A stretch of 64,000 bases of DNA from Candidatus Aegiribacteria sp. (GCA_030594645.1 JAUVEU010000001.1:1-64000), one strand, 5' to 3'; counted from the first letter of the stretch, positions 8,010 to 16,997 are shown. Numbers and translations: made by a program. Notes: generated by a model not told the origin, from the letters alone.

Positions 8010-9335
8010 ATGAAGTTACCCATGTCGCCTCCGAAATTAACTGAAATCATGCTTAAGTCTAAACCAAGCGACCTTGTACGTATAATGGATATTGTCTCTT
8101 CTTCATTAGTCAAGGACCGGTACTTGCATTGGGATGAATTACGCTATAGAGAGCCTCCGGAAGGATGTACACTCGAAGAATGGTGGATGGGTTTAAAACT
8201 ACGCAGGCTGGCTATGGTAAAATCCATTCCCTTGTGTGATGAACATGGTGATAACTTCCTATTCACGGAACCCGATCCCGTACAGGAAGCCCTCTTTAAT
8301 ATAACTTTGGGGGCTGGAGGCTCAATAGAAATACCAACAGAGATCACAGACCAGGAAAAAGATAGGTATTACTTCACTTCATTGATTGAGGAAGCAATAA
8401 CATCTAGTCAACTTGAAGGAGCATCAACAACACGAGATGCTGCTAAGGAAATGTTGAGAACGAATAGACCACCTCGAGATCACAGTGAACGGATGATTCT
8501 GAATAACTTCCAGACAATGAAAAGAATCGGTGAACTGCGAAACGAGGTTCTAGATACTGCGCTCGTACTTGAAATTCACAGGATCATAACTGACCAAACT
8601 CTTAGTGATTCAAAGGCATCTGGGCGGTTTAGAACCCAGGACGAAGACATTAAGGTATGGACAGAAAAGGGACTTCTACTACATACCCCACCTCCTGCCA
8701 GCGAACTCCCGGATAGAATGAAGATTATGTGTGATTTCGCTAACGGAAAGACTCCTGATACTTTCGTGCATCCAGCTCTCAGAGCAATAATCCTTCACTT
8801 CTGGTTAGCTTATGATCATCCATTTGCCGATGGAAACGGTCGAACGGCTCGTGCCCTATTCTACTGGTCAATGCTTCGCAATGATTTCTGGTTGTTTGAG
8901 TTCATTTCAATTTCATCAATTATCCGAAAAGCACCAGCGCAGTACGCCAGGTCATTCTTATATACAGAATCAGATGACAACGATATTACATATTTTGTAT
9001 TAGGCCAGATAAAAGTAATTACAAAAGCAATGGAAGAACTTGTACGATATGTGAAGAGGAAGACAAAACAGGTTAGAGCGATGGAAGCTGAATTGCGTGG
9101 AGTTGAAGTACTGAATTATCGTCAGAAGGCACTAATTAATCATGCCCTCAGACACCCACAACATAGATACTCAATTGAATCTCACAAACGAAGCCACAAT
9201 GTCGTATATCAAACAGCACGATCAGACCTGCTAAATCTGGTTGCAAGAAGTCTACTGATAAAGAGTAAGATTGGCAGACGTCTCTACTTCTCTCCAGCTC
9301 CCGATCTAAATGAGAAATTGGCTATACTTGATTAA
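8010..9335 (+). CDS. Fic family protein with C-terminal winged helix
   Basis: This 441-residue protein has the Fic catalytic motif HPFADGNGRTAR at about residues 270-281. The inhibitory-helix motif SSQLEG ((S/T)xxxE(G/N)) lies upstream at about 132-137, placing it with the self-inhibited, N-terminal-helix class. The last ~80 residues look like a helix-turn-helix/winged-helix domain. Fic enzymes attach AMP or other nucleotide-derived groups to target proteins. The target is unknown, and no partner toxin or antitoxin lies beside it. The ribosome site GAAGGAG precedes the ATG. The gene is a complete module between two tRNA-Glu-like boundary repeats, consistent with transfer as a unit. Confidence 0.88.
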   Translation: MKLPMSPPKLTEIMLKSKPSDLVRIMDIVSSSLVKDRYLHWDELRYREPPEGCTLEEWWMGLKLRRLAMVKSIPLCDEHGDNFLFTEPDPVQEALFNITLGAGGSIEIPTEITDQEKDRYYFTSLIEEAITSSQLEGASTTRDAAKEMLRTNRPPRDHSERMILNNFQTMKRIGELRNEVLDTALVLEIHRIITDQTLSDSKASGRFRTQDEDIKVWTEKGLLLHTPPPASELPDRMKIMCDFANGKTPDTFVHPALRAIILHFWLAYDHPFADGNGRTARALFYWSMLRNDFWLFEFISISSIIRKAPAQYARSFLYTESDDNDITYFVLGQIKVITKAMEELVRYVKRKTKQVRAMEAELRGVEVLNYRQKALINHALRHPQHRYSIESHKRSHNVVYQTARSDLLNLVARSLLIKSKIGRRLYFSPAPDLNEKLAILD

Positions 9336-9358
9336 ACACGAATATTCTACTGAATGAT

Positions 9359-9407
9359 AGTAACCATTCCCAAAAGGGGTTTGAAGTTTCGCCCGTTAGG
9401 GTCACCA
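9359..9407 (+). repeat. Module boundary repeat (50-bp type) after the Fic gene
   Basis: A diverged copy of the boundary repeat ending GTTAGGGTCACCA. Only its last ~50 bases match the other copies, so this short stretch is the shared part of otherwise unrelated modules. Confidence 0.75.
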
Positions 9408-9533
9408 TTAAAACTGATACAGCCCTTCGTGGGCTGTTTCTGTTTTAAATGCCATCATTAGTGAGAACCCGCAGGGTGAGTTTACCCTGAGCGAGTCGTT
9501 GACGAGTCGAAGGGATCCCCGTTGGGGTCGCCA
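9408..9533 (+). repeat. 126-bp terminator/repeat block, left copy
   Basis: Holds a terminator (9410-9446), the block with GAGCGAGTCGTTGACGAGTC, and a full tRNA-Glu 3'-end copy (9514-9533). It is nearly identical, with about three differences, to 15124-15249. It also matches the region directly after the real tRNA-Glu. Confidence 0.85.
9410..9446 (+). terminator. Terminator hairpin after the Fic module
   Basis: ACAGCCC-TTCGT-GGGCTGT stem extended by AAAAC/GTTTT arms. It is the counterpart of the tRNA-Glu terminator. Confidence 0.75.
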
Positions 9534-9640
9534 TTTGGATTAGGGCTCTACACCATGGCTCTAAGTAGTTAAAATATAAAGGATTTGGGGGAGTTCTAAA
9601 CTTCTCCTCTGGATGATACACAAGAGGCTCTACCCCACCG

Positions 9641-10198
9641 ATGGGGGCACTTTCCAATATCATGCTGGAATTGAGGAGAATCCACTTTCCTATTACTCAA
9701 TGGTTGAGTATCTGGCAGAGCCTGAGCCCACTATTTGATGGTTTTTACCTGAGTATTGCCAATGAAACCATACTTGGGCTTAATGAGCTATCCGAAGGAT
9801 CATCACTTACGAGGGAGGAACTTGAAGCATATTACAGAGTCCACGATAACTCTTTCGTCAGGCACATAAGGGTTGCCCTTGATGGATATATGTCAGGAAC
9901 TTAAGATGGTGTATTCTTGGGGGGTAGTTCACTGGAAGACCTGGAGTCCTTCAGGGATTACCTGGAGGACAGTTTTGTGGTCCTCGTGATCGATTCTGCC
10001 CCCATGGGGGGATACCTGATAACCCTGATCTCCCAGCAGAAGCCTGGCAGGATCTTCTCCGTATGGGTCTATTTGCTCGGAATCGGTGAATATGAACTCA
10101 GGGGATTCGAAGAGAGCAGGCAATTCTCACCCTCGCAGGTTGGGACCATAGCCGATCAGTTCCAGCAGGCACTTCGGGACACCAGTCACAGTATTTAA
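9641..10198 (+). pseudogene. Broken gene, possibly SMI1/KNR4 (SUKH)-like
   Basis: Two open stretches in the same reading frame (9641-9901 and 9905-10198) are separated only by one TAA at 9902-9904, so this was probably one gene of about 185 codons. The pattern ELEAYYRVHDNS, then FLGGSSLEDLESFRDYL, then SAPMGGYLITL resembles the SMI1/KNR4 fold often used by immunity proteins against toxins. That match is by eye only. The upstream end may also be shifted: a different frame just before 9735 reads plausibly as protein. The true 5' end is therefore unclear. Confidence 0.45.
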
Positions 10199-10288
10199 GC
10201 AGGATTTCAAGGGAAGCAGTGATCCTGAGATTATCTCTGAGAGCAGAAGCTGTTTCCAGACCCATTGCGCGCGAATATCCGGTTGTCT

Positions 10289-10504
10289 CTACTTCACGCT
10301 TACGAAAAGCTGCATTAGTACGCCCTCATCCAAGGGGATGAACTCGGCCGGGTAGTACTCAAAGTCGTAACATTCTCAGAGCGCAAGGTCTGATTCCGGA
10401 AGCCATGTTCCGTAGATGTATCCGTAGGCTTCATCAACCAGTACGAATGGGAAGGTGAAGACAGCATACTCAATGTTTGACTGCGGTTGATTCAGACCGT
10501 ATGA
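10289..10504 (-). pseudogene. Remnant of a GyrI-like (effector-binding) domain protein
   Basis: The minus strand reads EYAVFTFPFVLVDEAYGY, then IYGTWLPESDLAL, an in-frame TGA, then ECYDFEYYPAEF and a final LFVSVK before TAG at 10289-10291. The order TWLPESxxxL-ECYDFEYYPAEF is typical of the C-terminal half of GyrI-like/AraC effector-binding domains. The frame is closed by TAA just upstream and no start is present. This is a truncated, inactivated gene in the same decayed stretch as the one before it. Confidence 0.55.
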
Positions 10505-10546
10505 TTAATTTATGGCAGGAATTGGAGGTTTATTGAGGGAAATACA

Positions 10547-10595
10547 CTGTCTCGGGGAAAATTCCCGGAACGGTTTGAAATCAAGATTCCTATTG
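10547..10595 (+). repeat. Left arm of 49-bp inverted repeat around the propeller gene
   Basis: Matches the reverse complement of 13542-13590 with a few differences and two one-base shifts. The core is GGAACGGTTTGAAAT. The two arms enclose only the 10719-13430 gene and its terminator. Confidence 0.7.
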
Positions 10596-10718
10596 TTGGT
10601 TATAGCCCAGATGCAGAATGCTGTTCACATCGAACTTTCTGAAGATTCGTAATATACGAACGAAATGTTTGGACTCGTGCACCGGAGTCTCCGAGAATTA
10701 ACTCATTGAGGAGGAAGA

Positions 10719-13430
10719 ATGTTTCTGAATATTGTTTTTGCTTTGGCCATCGGTTCCGGAATACCGATGCAGGAATCTTACGTAGAAACATCAAACGGTG
10801 TCGCAGAATGCATCATTATTATAGAGCAGGGAGATCAGCCATCGCAGACCACAGAGGTTTCATTTCCCGTAACCGATGGTGATCATAGTCTTCTTTACAG
10901 AGCCGAAGCACTCTGGGTGGACACGACCAGTTATGCAGCCATAGCTAACGAAGTTGCCATCTCAGGAAACGGACAGGGGATTCTCACCAGCTGGTACCTC
11001 AATAACGATAGGTTTTCAAAGTATGCCATCCTTGGAACAGGTATACCATTGTGGAGTTTCGATATGCCTAATAACTGGGAGGGCATGGATGTAAGCGCCG
11101 GGTCAGGCACCATCTTCGCAGGGGTATCCAGTTCCTGGGGGCTTTTCGCCTGGCTAACTTCCTCTTCAGTACCCAGCCTTGAGCTGGAATTCTCATTGAA
11201 ACAGGATATTACTTCAGATGGTAACTATATAGTCTATGCAAAAAACGATAGAACATTGATCTGCTGGGATTGCGCTGCGGAAACAGAACTCTGGTCCACC
11301 CAGCTGCAGCCGACCGAGTACTACGAGATGAATGGTGTTGAGATTTCAGGAGATGGATCAAGGGTACTCGTATCGATTTACGACGCATCCAGCGGCACAC
11401 AGGTTTACGATATGTCAGATGGCTCCCAGGTGGGCGCGGCTCTTGGGAATTACGGTCAGGTAATGGGTGATATTTCCTACGATGGAAACAGGATCGTAAC
11501 CGGTAACTTTGATTGTATGATAAAGCTGTACGAATTCGACGGAGCAAACTGGAATCTGGAAGGAAACATATACGCCGGAGACACCTGGGCAACATCGGTT
11601 TCCATAAGCGGCGACGGAGAAACGGTCGCGGGGGGAACCGTTTACCTCAACAGCTCGAACTCAGGTAGACTTATTAAAATTGACTGGCCTTCCTCCGGAT
11701 CTCCGTCTGTAGCGTGGCAATACACGAATTATGGTTCCACGGTATCATCCATCGATATCTGTTACGATGGCTCCGTTCTGATAGCTGGAAGCTGGGGAAG
11801 GTATAACGCTACCTACGGCGATGTTGTAACGGTTCTGGACAATGCAGGTTCTGTGATATTTCAATTGCTGGACGATATCGATGAACCTGGTTCAATTTTC
11901 AGCGTCTCTATCAGCGATGACGGTTCCTTCGCGGCGGCTTCCGGAAAAGCTGTACATGCCGAGCAATGGGGTAACGGTGGCCAAGTGTACGGCATTCGTA
12001 TCATCGAAGCCGGGGATCATGATGTAGCCGTCATTGCAATTGCTGCTCCGCAGGAGAACCTTCAGGTGGGTGATGCTGTTTCACCTGAAGTGACTGTATC
12101 AAATCCGGGACTGAACCAGGAGTCGTTCTCGGTTCATGCAATGATCACCGAAGTGGGAACCGGAACGGTTGTATGGTTCGATGACGCGTCGGTAACTGGT
12201 CTTAATCCGGGCGAGAATGAATCCGTAATATTCGCGAACTGGACGGTACCGGATTATGGGAACTGGATCTTCACCTCGTATACGGGACTGCCCGGAGATA
12301 ACTATCCAGAAAATGATACTCTCTCCACCGGCACACGTGCCTTTCATGACGCGAGGGCAAAATCCATCATCTGCCCGTACCTTGAAAACACGGCTTTCCA
12401 GCAGATGGTACCCATGGTAGAAGTATCCAATACAGGGACGTACCCGGATGCCTTCGACGTTATCCTTGAGATCACTCCCTCGGGTGGTTCCACAGTTTAT
12501 CTGGATACAATTACAACCGCTTCTCTCAACCCCGGGGATGCTGCAGTTATGAGCTTTCCGGTCTGGACACCACAGGAAGTAAATACATTCACAGCGACAC
12601 TTACCGTTGAACTTACGGATGATTACAATCCGGATAATGACAATCTCTCAATATTCTTCGATGCATCCTACGAGATAATCTACGATGACGGTTCGTACGA
12701 AGCCTACTACTATGTCGGCAGTCAGGAAGATGACATGTTCGCCTTAAAATTCACACCGGTTCTGACACCACCCATGAATATTATCGGGGCCAGACTCTAT
12801 GTGAGCGGCTCCGATCCATTCGAATGGGTAGCTATCTGCTCCGATGACGGTACCGGGCTACCTGATGTACTCAATCCGATTCAGGTCGTGAATAACCCCG
12901 GTGTTTCTTCACCTCCAGCATGGCTGGAATTAACCTTTGATATCTGGTGGAACTGCACGGACGATCTCTGGCTTGTGACAAAATGGTACGATGGATATAC
13001 ATATCTTGGTGTTGGAACAGATATGAGCGCCCCGGTTACAGGTAGATGCTGGTGGCACAGCGGATCCAGTGGATGGAATCAATTCACCGAGGGTGATTAC
13101 TCCTTCAGGCTTAATGTCGAACCGACAACCGGAACAGAGGAAGAACCTGGAATCCCAACCGTTTACGATATGAACTCACCCAGACCGAACCCTTCTGCGG
13201 GAATAGTTTCGATATTGCTGAGCATTCCCGAAACCGAGGGAGAGGTCAGCCTTTCCGTATACGATCTCTCTGGCCGGTGCGTCGACTCTGTAGTCAGCGG
13301 TGTGTTTAAAGCCGGTGAGCACACAGTTATATGGGATCCATCACAGTCTTCGATTTCAACCGGGGTCTATTTCTTGAGAATGGACGCACCAGGCACTGTT
13401 GTAACGAAAAAACTGGTGGTTATCAGATAG
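10719..13430 (+). CDS. Large exported beta-propeller protein with CARDB-like repeats and FlgD/T9SS-type C-terminus
   Basis: This 903-residue protein begins with a short signal-like segment. Residues ~50-430 hold repeated WD/PQQ-style propeller blades (SxDGxxIVxG, ISGDGSRVLVS, ISGDGETVAGG). Residues ~440-640 hold two CARDB-like adhesion domains (HDVAVIAI, TVSNPGLNQESF, VEVSNTGTYPDAF). A less clear domain follows, and the last ~85 residues are a FlgD-like sorting domain (NPSAGIVSI, YDLSGRCVDSV, GVYFLRMDAPG, KKLVVIR). Such C-termini direct export through type IX-like systems in the FCB group. The start has a GAGGAGGAAG ribosome site. It lies alone between inverted repeats and ends at a strong terminator. 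Ligand and role are unknown. Confidence 0.85.
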   Translation: MFLNIVFALAIGSGIPMQESYVETSNGVAECIIIIEQGDQPSQTTEVSFPVTDGDHSLLYRAEALWVDTTSYAAIANEVAISGNGQGILTSWYLNNDRFSKYAILGTGIPLWSFDMPNNWEGMDVSAGSGTIFAGVSSSWGLFAWLTSSSVPSLELEFSLKQDITSDGNYIVYAKNDRTLICWDCAAETELWSTQLQPTEYYEMNGVEISGDGSRVLVSIYDASSGTQVYDMSDGSQVGAALGNYGQVMGDISYDGNRIVTGNFDCMIKLYEFDGANWNLEGNIYAGDTWATSVSISGDGETVAGGTVYLNSSNSGRLIKIDWPSSGSPSVAWQYTNYGSTVSSIDICYDGSVLIAGSWGRYNATYGDVVTVLDNAGSVIFQLLDDIDEPGSIFSVSISDDGSFAAASGKAVHAEQWGNGGQVYGIRIIEAGDHDVAVIAIAAPQENLQVGDAVSPEVTVSNPGLNQESFSVHAMITEVGTGTVVWFDDASVTGLNPGENESVIFANWTVPDYGNWIFTSYTGLPGDNYPENDTLSTGTRAFHDARAKSIICPYLENTAFQQMVPMVEVSNTGTYPDAFDVILEITPSGGSTVYLDTITTASLNPGDAAVMSFPVWTPQEVNTFTATLTVELTDDYNPDNDNLSIFFDASYEIIYDDGSYEAYYYVGSQEDDMFALKFTPVLTPPMNIIGARLYVSGSDPFEWVAICSDDGTGLPDVLNPIQVVNNPGVSSPPAWLELTFDIWWNCTDDLWLVTKWYDGYTYLGVGTDMSAPVTGRCWWHSGSSGWNQFTEGDYSFRLNVEPTTGTEEEPGIPTVYDMNSPRPNPSAGIVSILLSIPETEGEVSLSVYDLSGRCVDSVVSGVFKAGEHTVIWDPSQSSISTGVYFLRMDAPGTVVTKKLVVIR

Positions 13431-13435
13431 ACTAT

Positions 13436-13502
13436 TCAGGGACAGATCGGAGCGGAGGTTATTAGAAAATCTAATTACCTCCGTCCCTGATTAAGCCTTT
13501 TT
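13436..13502 (+). terminator. Long terminator hairpin after the propeller gene
   Basis: TCAGGGAC pairs with GTCCCTGA outside, and CGGAGGTTATTAGA pairs with a near-complement inside, followed by a T run at 13498-13502. Confidence 0.8.
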
Positions 13503-13541
13503 AGTCGCATTGACTCACCATTTTTGTTACCCATGACAAAG

Positions 13542-13590
13542 CAATAGGAATCTTTATTTCAAACCGTTCCGGAATTTTCCCGAGAAACAG
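13542..13590 (-). repeat. Right arm of 49-bp inverted repeat around the propeller gene
   Basis: Reverse complement of the arm at 10547-10595 with only minor differences. From 13591 to 13791 I see no gene. Confidence 0.7.
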
Positions 13591-13791
13591 CATATTCGTC
13601 CCAACAAAACCTCCGATTCCTGCCTGAAACGATACTTCCCCGGAGACAATCCCACGTCAACAAGGAAACCACCATTACCAGTAACCAGTGGTTCCCGGGA
13701 GATCCCGGAAACCGTCTGGTGCCCCCTGGAAACTGCGCATCAGAACACACCGATCCCTCTGATACCCTACTCATGAATTATCAACCTACCT

Positions 13792-13974
13792 CTATCTCCG
13801 GGAAATCGTCCTGCTGGGAATGTATTCCGCATCGTCACATACCAGTTCCAACGGCTCGGGCGGTGGCCTGGGGTCTTCCCAGAGATTAAGATGTTTCAGG
13901 ATACGTCTGATGACAAACGGTTGCTCTATGAAAGAGATGATCTTCATCTGTCCTCCGCACTTCGGACACTTCAA
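13792..13974 (-). pseudogene. Transposase C-terminal zinc-ribbon fragment, copy 1
   Basis: This 60-codon frame reads CPKCGGQMKIISFIEQPFVI, then ILKHLNLWEDPRPPPEP. The pattern is typical of the extreme C-terminus of IS91-like (Y2-type) transposases, where a CPxCGG ribbon is followed by IxxILxHLxLW and a proline-rich tail. The catalytic part is absent, so this is a remnant. About 145 bases are almost identical to 14760-14904. A separate small zinc-ribbon protein is the less likely alternative. Confidence 0.6.
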
Positions 13975-14111
13975 TACGTCAAAAAAGCTGTGTATTATTG
14001 GATACAGACTGTTTAGACATGGGGCCTCCTTGGTAGTACTTAAGTTCTTCTTGTAGAGACTATTATACTACTTTGAAGGGCTTCTCTCAATATACTGGTG
14101 AGTTTTGCGGG

Positions 14112-14483
14112 TTAGAGGTCCGTTCTTCCCCTGAGGAAATCCTCATAGGGAATTAATAATCCTGGTATCGGACTGAAGTAGAGTATCCGTCCATCGGTGT
14201 AAACTCTGAACCTGTCCAGAAGGGGCAATGAATCATCAGTAGCAGGCACCCCCGGGTCGAACAGTTCCCAGATGGCGATATCCGTATAATCTCTTTCTGT
14301 ACTGTCAGGCAGTTCATCCATCCACTCGATCATAAAGCAGGCTGCTTCGAGTACTCCTACTTCGTAGGTTTCATCCAGCCTCAGACAATCGGAGAGGTAA
14401 GTTATAGCATGAGCATGATCGATGTAGAGTGTATCCTCACCCTCAACACCTGCAACGAGAATCAGGAGAAGTGGCAACACCAT
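14112..14483 (-). CDS. Small exported protein of unknown function
   Basis: From the ATG at 14483 this is a 123-residue protein with a short signal peptide (MVLPLLLILVAGVEG) followed by an acidic mature part (LYIDHAHAITYLSDCLRLDE, then FMIEWMDELPDSTERDY). A longer frame extends to 14555, but its extra residues are not signal-like. I recognise no family. It lies between two copies of the same transposase fragment, on the same strand as both, and may have moved or been duplicated with them. Confidence 0.5.
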   Translation of the reverse strand: MVLPLLLILVAGVEGEDTLYIDHAHAITYLSDCLRLDETYEVGVLEAACFMIEWMDELPDSTERDYTDIAIWELFDPGVPATDDSLPLLDRFRVYTDGRILYFSPIPGLLIPYEDFLRGRTDL

Positions 14484-14707
14484 ATTTCTACACCTTACCT
14501 GTCGTATTAAAACATAAGGAAACTGGATTTGCACCATTTCATCAAAATAACTCAAAACAGCATATCCGACCCAATATCATCCAATTTCGCTACCCGAAAC
14601 TGACCATACGATGTGAAACACCCGCAGTCAAAATCGTTGCAAGCAGATATGTACCGGAAACTCAGAATCAAGATGTACATTTCCCGTGAAGTCGGATCCT
14701 TGAATCA

Positions 14708-14905
14708 TTACCCAAACTCTATTTCCGGAACATCGTCTTGCCATGGAATGTACTCCGCATCGGGTTCACATACCAGTTCCAACGGCTCGGGCGGTGGCCT
14801 GGGGTCTTCCCAGAGATTAAGATGTTTCAGGATACGTCTGATGACAAACGGTTGCTCTATGAAAGAGATGACCTTCATCTGTCCTCCGCACTTCGGACAC
14901 TTCAA
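14708..14905 (-). pseudogene. Transposase C-terminal zinc-ribbon fragment, copy 2
   Basis: This 65-codon frame is nearly identical to the fragment at 13792-13974 (CPKCGGQMKVISF, then HLNLWEDPRPPPEP) but keeps a longer tail (DAEYIPWQDDVPEIEFG). Both copies start at the same internal methionine and lack the upstream catalytic region. The stretch 14906-15092 holds no gene that I can see. Confidence 0.6.
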
Positions 14906-15092
14906 CGAATTGATGTCCTATCTCCTCACTGAGATAAGATGCATCTATTACTACAATCTATAGAGTTAGAACATCGAAAGGGGTTAAAAGGATTCTGATC
15001 ACGACGATTAGTACGAACAGCACTAAACGACGCTATAGCTTCATTTGTCGAATCCACCGACTGCAGCGACATTCTTTAACCACTCAATGAAA

Positions 15093-15123
15093 ATGTTCGA
15101 ACTTTTTGATACAAGGGTCGCCA
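15093..15123 (+). repeat. Module boundary repeat, second type
   Basis: The sequence GTTCGAACTTTTTGATAC followed by GGGTCGCCA. A close copy lies at 17058-17088. It shares only the tRNA-Glu end with the 50-bp type. Confidence 0.65.
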
Positions 15124-15249
15124 TTAAAACTGATACAGCCCTTCGTGGGCTGTTTCTGTTTTAAATGCCATCAGTAGTGAGAACCCGTAGGGTGAGTTTA
15201 CCCTGAGCGAGTCGTTGACGAGTCGAAGGGATCCCCGTTTGGGTCGCCA
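15124..15249 (+). repeat. 126-bp terminator/repeat block, right copy
   Basis: Nearly identical to 9408-9533 in the same orientation. It contains a terminator at 15126-15162 and a tRNA-Glu end copy at 15230-15249 (one base changed). Confidence 0.85.
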
Positions 15250-15313
15250 TCTCTTATGAAAAACGTGCCACGCACTGTTAAATACGACATGGGAATTCTC
15301 TTTTTAGAAATTT

Positions 15314-15982
15314 CTAGAAGAGTGTCTTGATGCTGCCCCAGGTTTCAGGTTCAAGAGCTAGATTCTCTCCGTAGAAATCAAAGAACATATCCACATACCA
15401 AAAGAAATAAGCCCATACACCAGAACCATCATCGTACCAGCAGTTGTCGGCAACATAGTGAAGGCTGAAAAGGATGAAACAGTTGTCGGCAACGTCAGCC
15501 TGGGTTTCGAAGTAGTAGTGCACTCCCGTATCAAGCTCAGGGTAAGCATCTGCGTTGATGATACAGTGGGTCTGATAGATATCGTATCCCCAATTGCTGT
15601 CGCCTGTGAATGTGTTGATGCAAGGAACGCTCTCTACCCATACATCAATATTAGTATTGGGATCGGAATCACCGGTATCATCTTCGGAGATAACAAGGTT
15701 CATTACTGAAGCCTGCTCACCCGTCCAGAGCATCCAAACGTCGATACTTGTAACATAGTAGGTATCATCAAGCTCGAAATCATCGCAGAACCAGCGGTCA
15801 CCTCCACCGTAGTTGCTCGTGCCGTTATACAAAAGCTCCCAACTATAAGTCTGCGAATAAACCAACCCATCAATCGCAATCGGGCCGGTTCCTTGAACGT
15901 GACGGGGACTCAGGACAAGAGGTTGGTCAGCAAGGATAGAAGCTGTGGATAATAAGAGTAATACAAAAAGGAGTTTCTTCAT
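15314..15982 (-). CDS. Island secreted-protein family, copy 3
   Basis: This 222-residue exported protein has a signal peptide (MKKLLFVLLLLSTASILADQ) and all family blocks, ending EPETWGSIKTLF. It is the shortest intact copy: the segment before the tail is reduced to AYFFWYVDMFFDFYGENLAL, lacking the RSD/FGG part of others. A GGAGGTG ribosome site stands before the ATG. The 60 bases after its stop and the promoter region match copies 1 and 5, so border sequences are conserved along with the gene. Confidence 0.8.
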   Translation of the reverse strand: MKKLLFVLLLLSTASILADQPLVLSPRHVQGTGPIAIDGLVYSQTYSWELLYNGTSNYGGGDRWFCDDFELDDTYYVTSIDVWMLWTGEQASVMNLVISEDDTGDSDPNTNIDVWVESVPCINTFTGDSNWGYDIYQTHCIINADAYPELDTGVHYYFETQADVADNCFILFSLHYVADNCWYDDGSGVWAYFFWYVDMFFDFYGENLALEPETWGSIKTLF

Positions 15983-16018
15983 TGCGCACCTCCTTACTCT
16001 GAAGATAAACCTAAATTG

Positions 16019-16047
16019 ATTCTAGATATATGCTTAATTAATGTCAA
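16019..16047 (-). promoter_or_regulatory. Promoter of secreted-family copy 3
   Basis: TTGACA, 17 bases, TAGAAT on the minus strand, with CAACTGTATG directly upstream of the -35 box. Confidence 0.75.
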
Positions 16048-16248
16048 CATACAGTTGCAAGATTAGATAATGAATAGCTGCCAGATGAAGTAGATGACTT
16101 TCATGTGACCACCCCATCTCAGCCATTTCAGATAATAATTATGTGCTTTCTACAGCTTACTCAATGTCAGCAACCATTTCCAAAAGGGGTTTGAAAAACG
16201 TGCCACCCACTGTTAAATACGACATGAGGATTTACTTTTTAGAAATTT

Positions 16249-16932
16249 CTAGAAGAGGGTCTTGATGCTGCCCCAGGTTTCGGATTCCATAGTATTCACA
16301 GGCTCTCCGTAGAAGTCAAAGAATACATCTCTGCCACCACCAAAAGCTACATCGGACCTTATCCATACTCCAGATCCATTGTCGTACCAACAGTAATCCC
16401 CAACCATTGCTGGACTAAGCAACATGAGGCAGCAGTCCGTAACGTCAGCCTGAACCTCAAAGTAGTAATGCTTTTCGGCGTAGAGTTCAGGGTAAAATCT
16501 GATATCAATCACACAATGTGTTTCATAGATTTCGTATCCCCAGTTACTATCACCTGTGAACGTATTGGTACATGGTGCGCTTTCAGCCCATACGTCGGTA
16601 TTAGTATTGGGATCCCAATCAAGCAGATCATCTTCAGATATTACAAAATTCATCTGTGTTGCTTGCTCATCTGTCCAAATCATCCAGACATGAACATCTG
16701 AGAGGTAGTAGTCATTATCAAGAATGAAATCATCGCAAAGCCAGCGATCCAGCACTCCTTCGATACATCCTGAACCAGAAATCAATCCAAAATCGTAAGT
16801 CTGCGAATAAACCAGCCCATCAATCTCAATCGGACCGATTCCTTGAGGTTGATGGCCATTCAACATGCAAGATTGATCAGCCAGGATAGAAGTTATGGAT
16901 AACAAAAGTAATGCAAAAAGGAATCTCTTCAT
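16249..16932 (-). CDS. Island secreted-protein family, copy 4
   Basis: This 227-residue exported protein (signal MKRFLFALLLLSITSILADQ) is one of the more diverged copies: WDPNTNTDVW, CVIDIRFYPELYAEKHYYFE, and a tail ESETWGSIKTLF. All cysteine positions of the family are kept (CDDF, APC, HCV, CCL and CW). The boundary repeat to its left is deleted. The sequence runs straight from AAAAGGGGTTTGAA into the conserved 3' flank, as if recombination between short TGAA repeats removed the tRNA-like end. Confidence 0.8.
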   Translation of the reverse strand: MKRFLFALLLLSITSILADQSCMLNGHQPQGIGPIEIDGLVYSQTYDFGLISGSGCIEGVLDRWLCDDFILDNDYYLSDVHVWMIWTDEQATQMNFVISEDDLLDWDPNTNTDVWAESAPCTNTFTGDSNWGYEIYETHCVIDIRFYPELYAEKHYYFEVQADVTDCCLMLLSPAMVGDYCWYDNGSGVWIRSDVAFGGGRDVFFDFYGEPVNTMESETWGSIKTLF

Positions 16933-16968
16933 CTAGAACCTCCTTATACTGCAGATGAATCCTAATAG

Positions 16969-16997
16969 ATTGTAGAGTATTATTTATTATATGTCAA
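16969..16997 (-). promoter_or_regulatory. Promoter of secreted-family copy 4
   Basis: TTGACA, 17 bases, TACAAT on the minus strand, with the upstream block CACAACCGTATC. Confidence 0.75.

Noticed and set aside
9514-15249. Extra tRNA-Glu genes
   Set aside because: Only the last 16-20 bases of the tRNA are present at these sites. D-arm and anticodon arm are missing, so they cannot fold into a tRNA.
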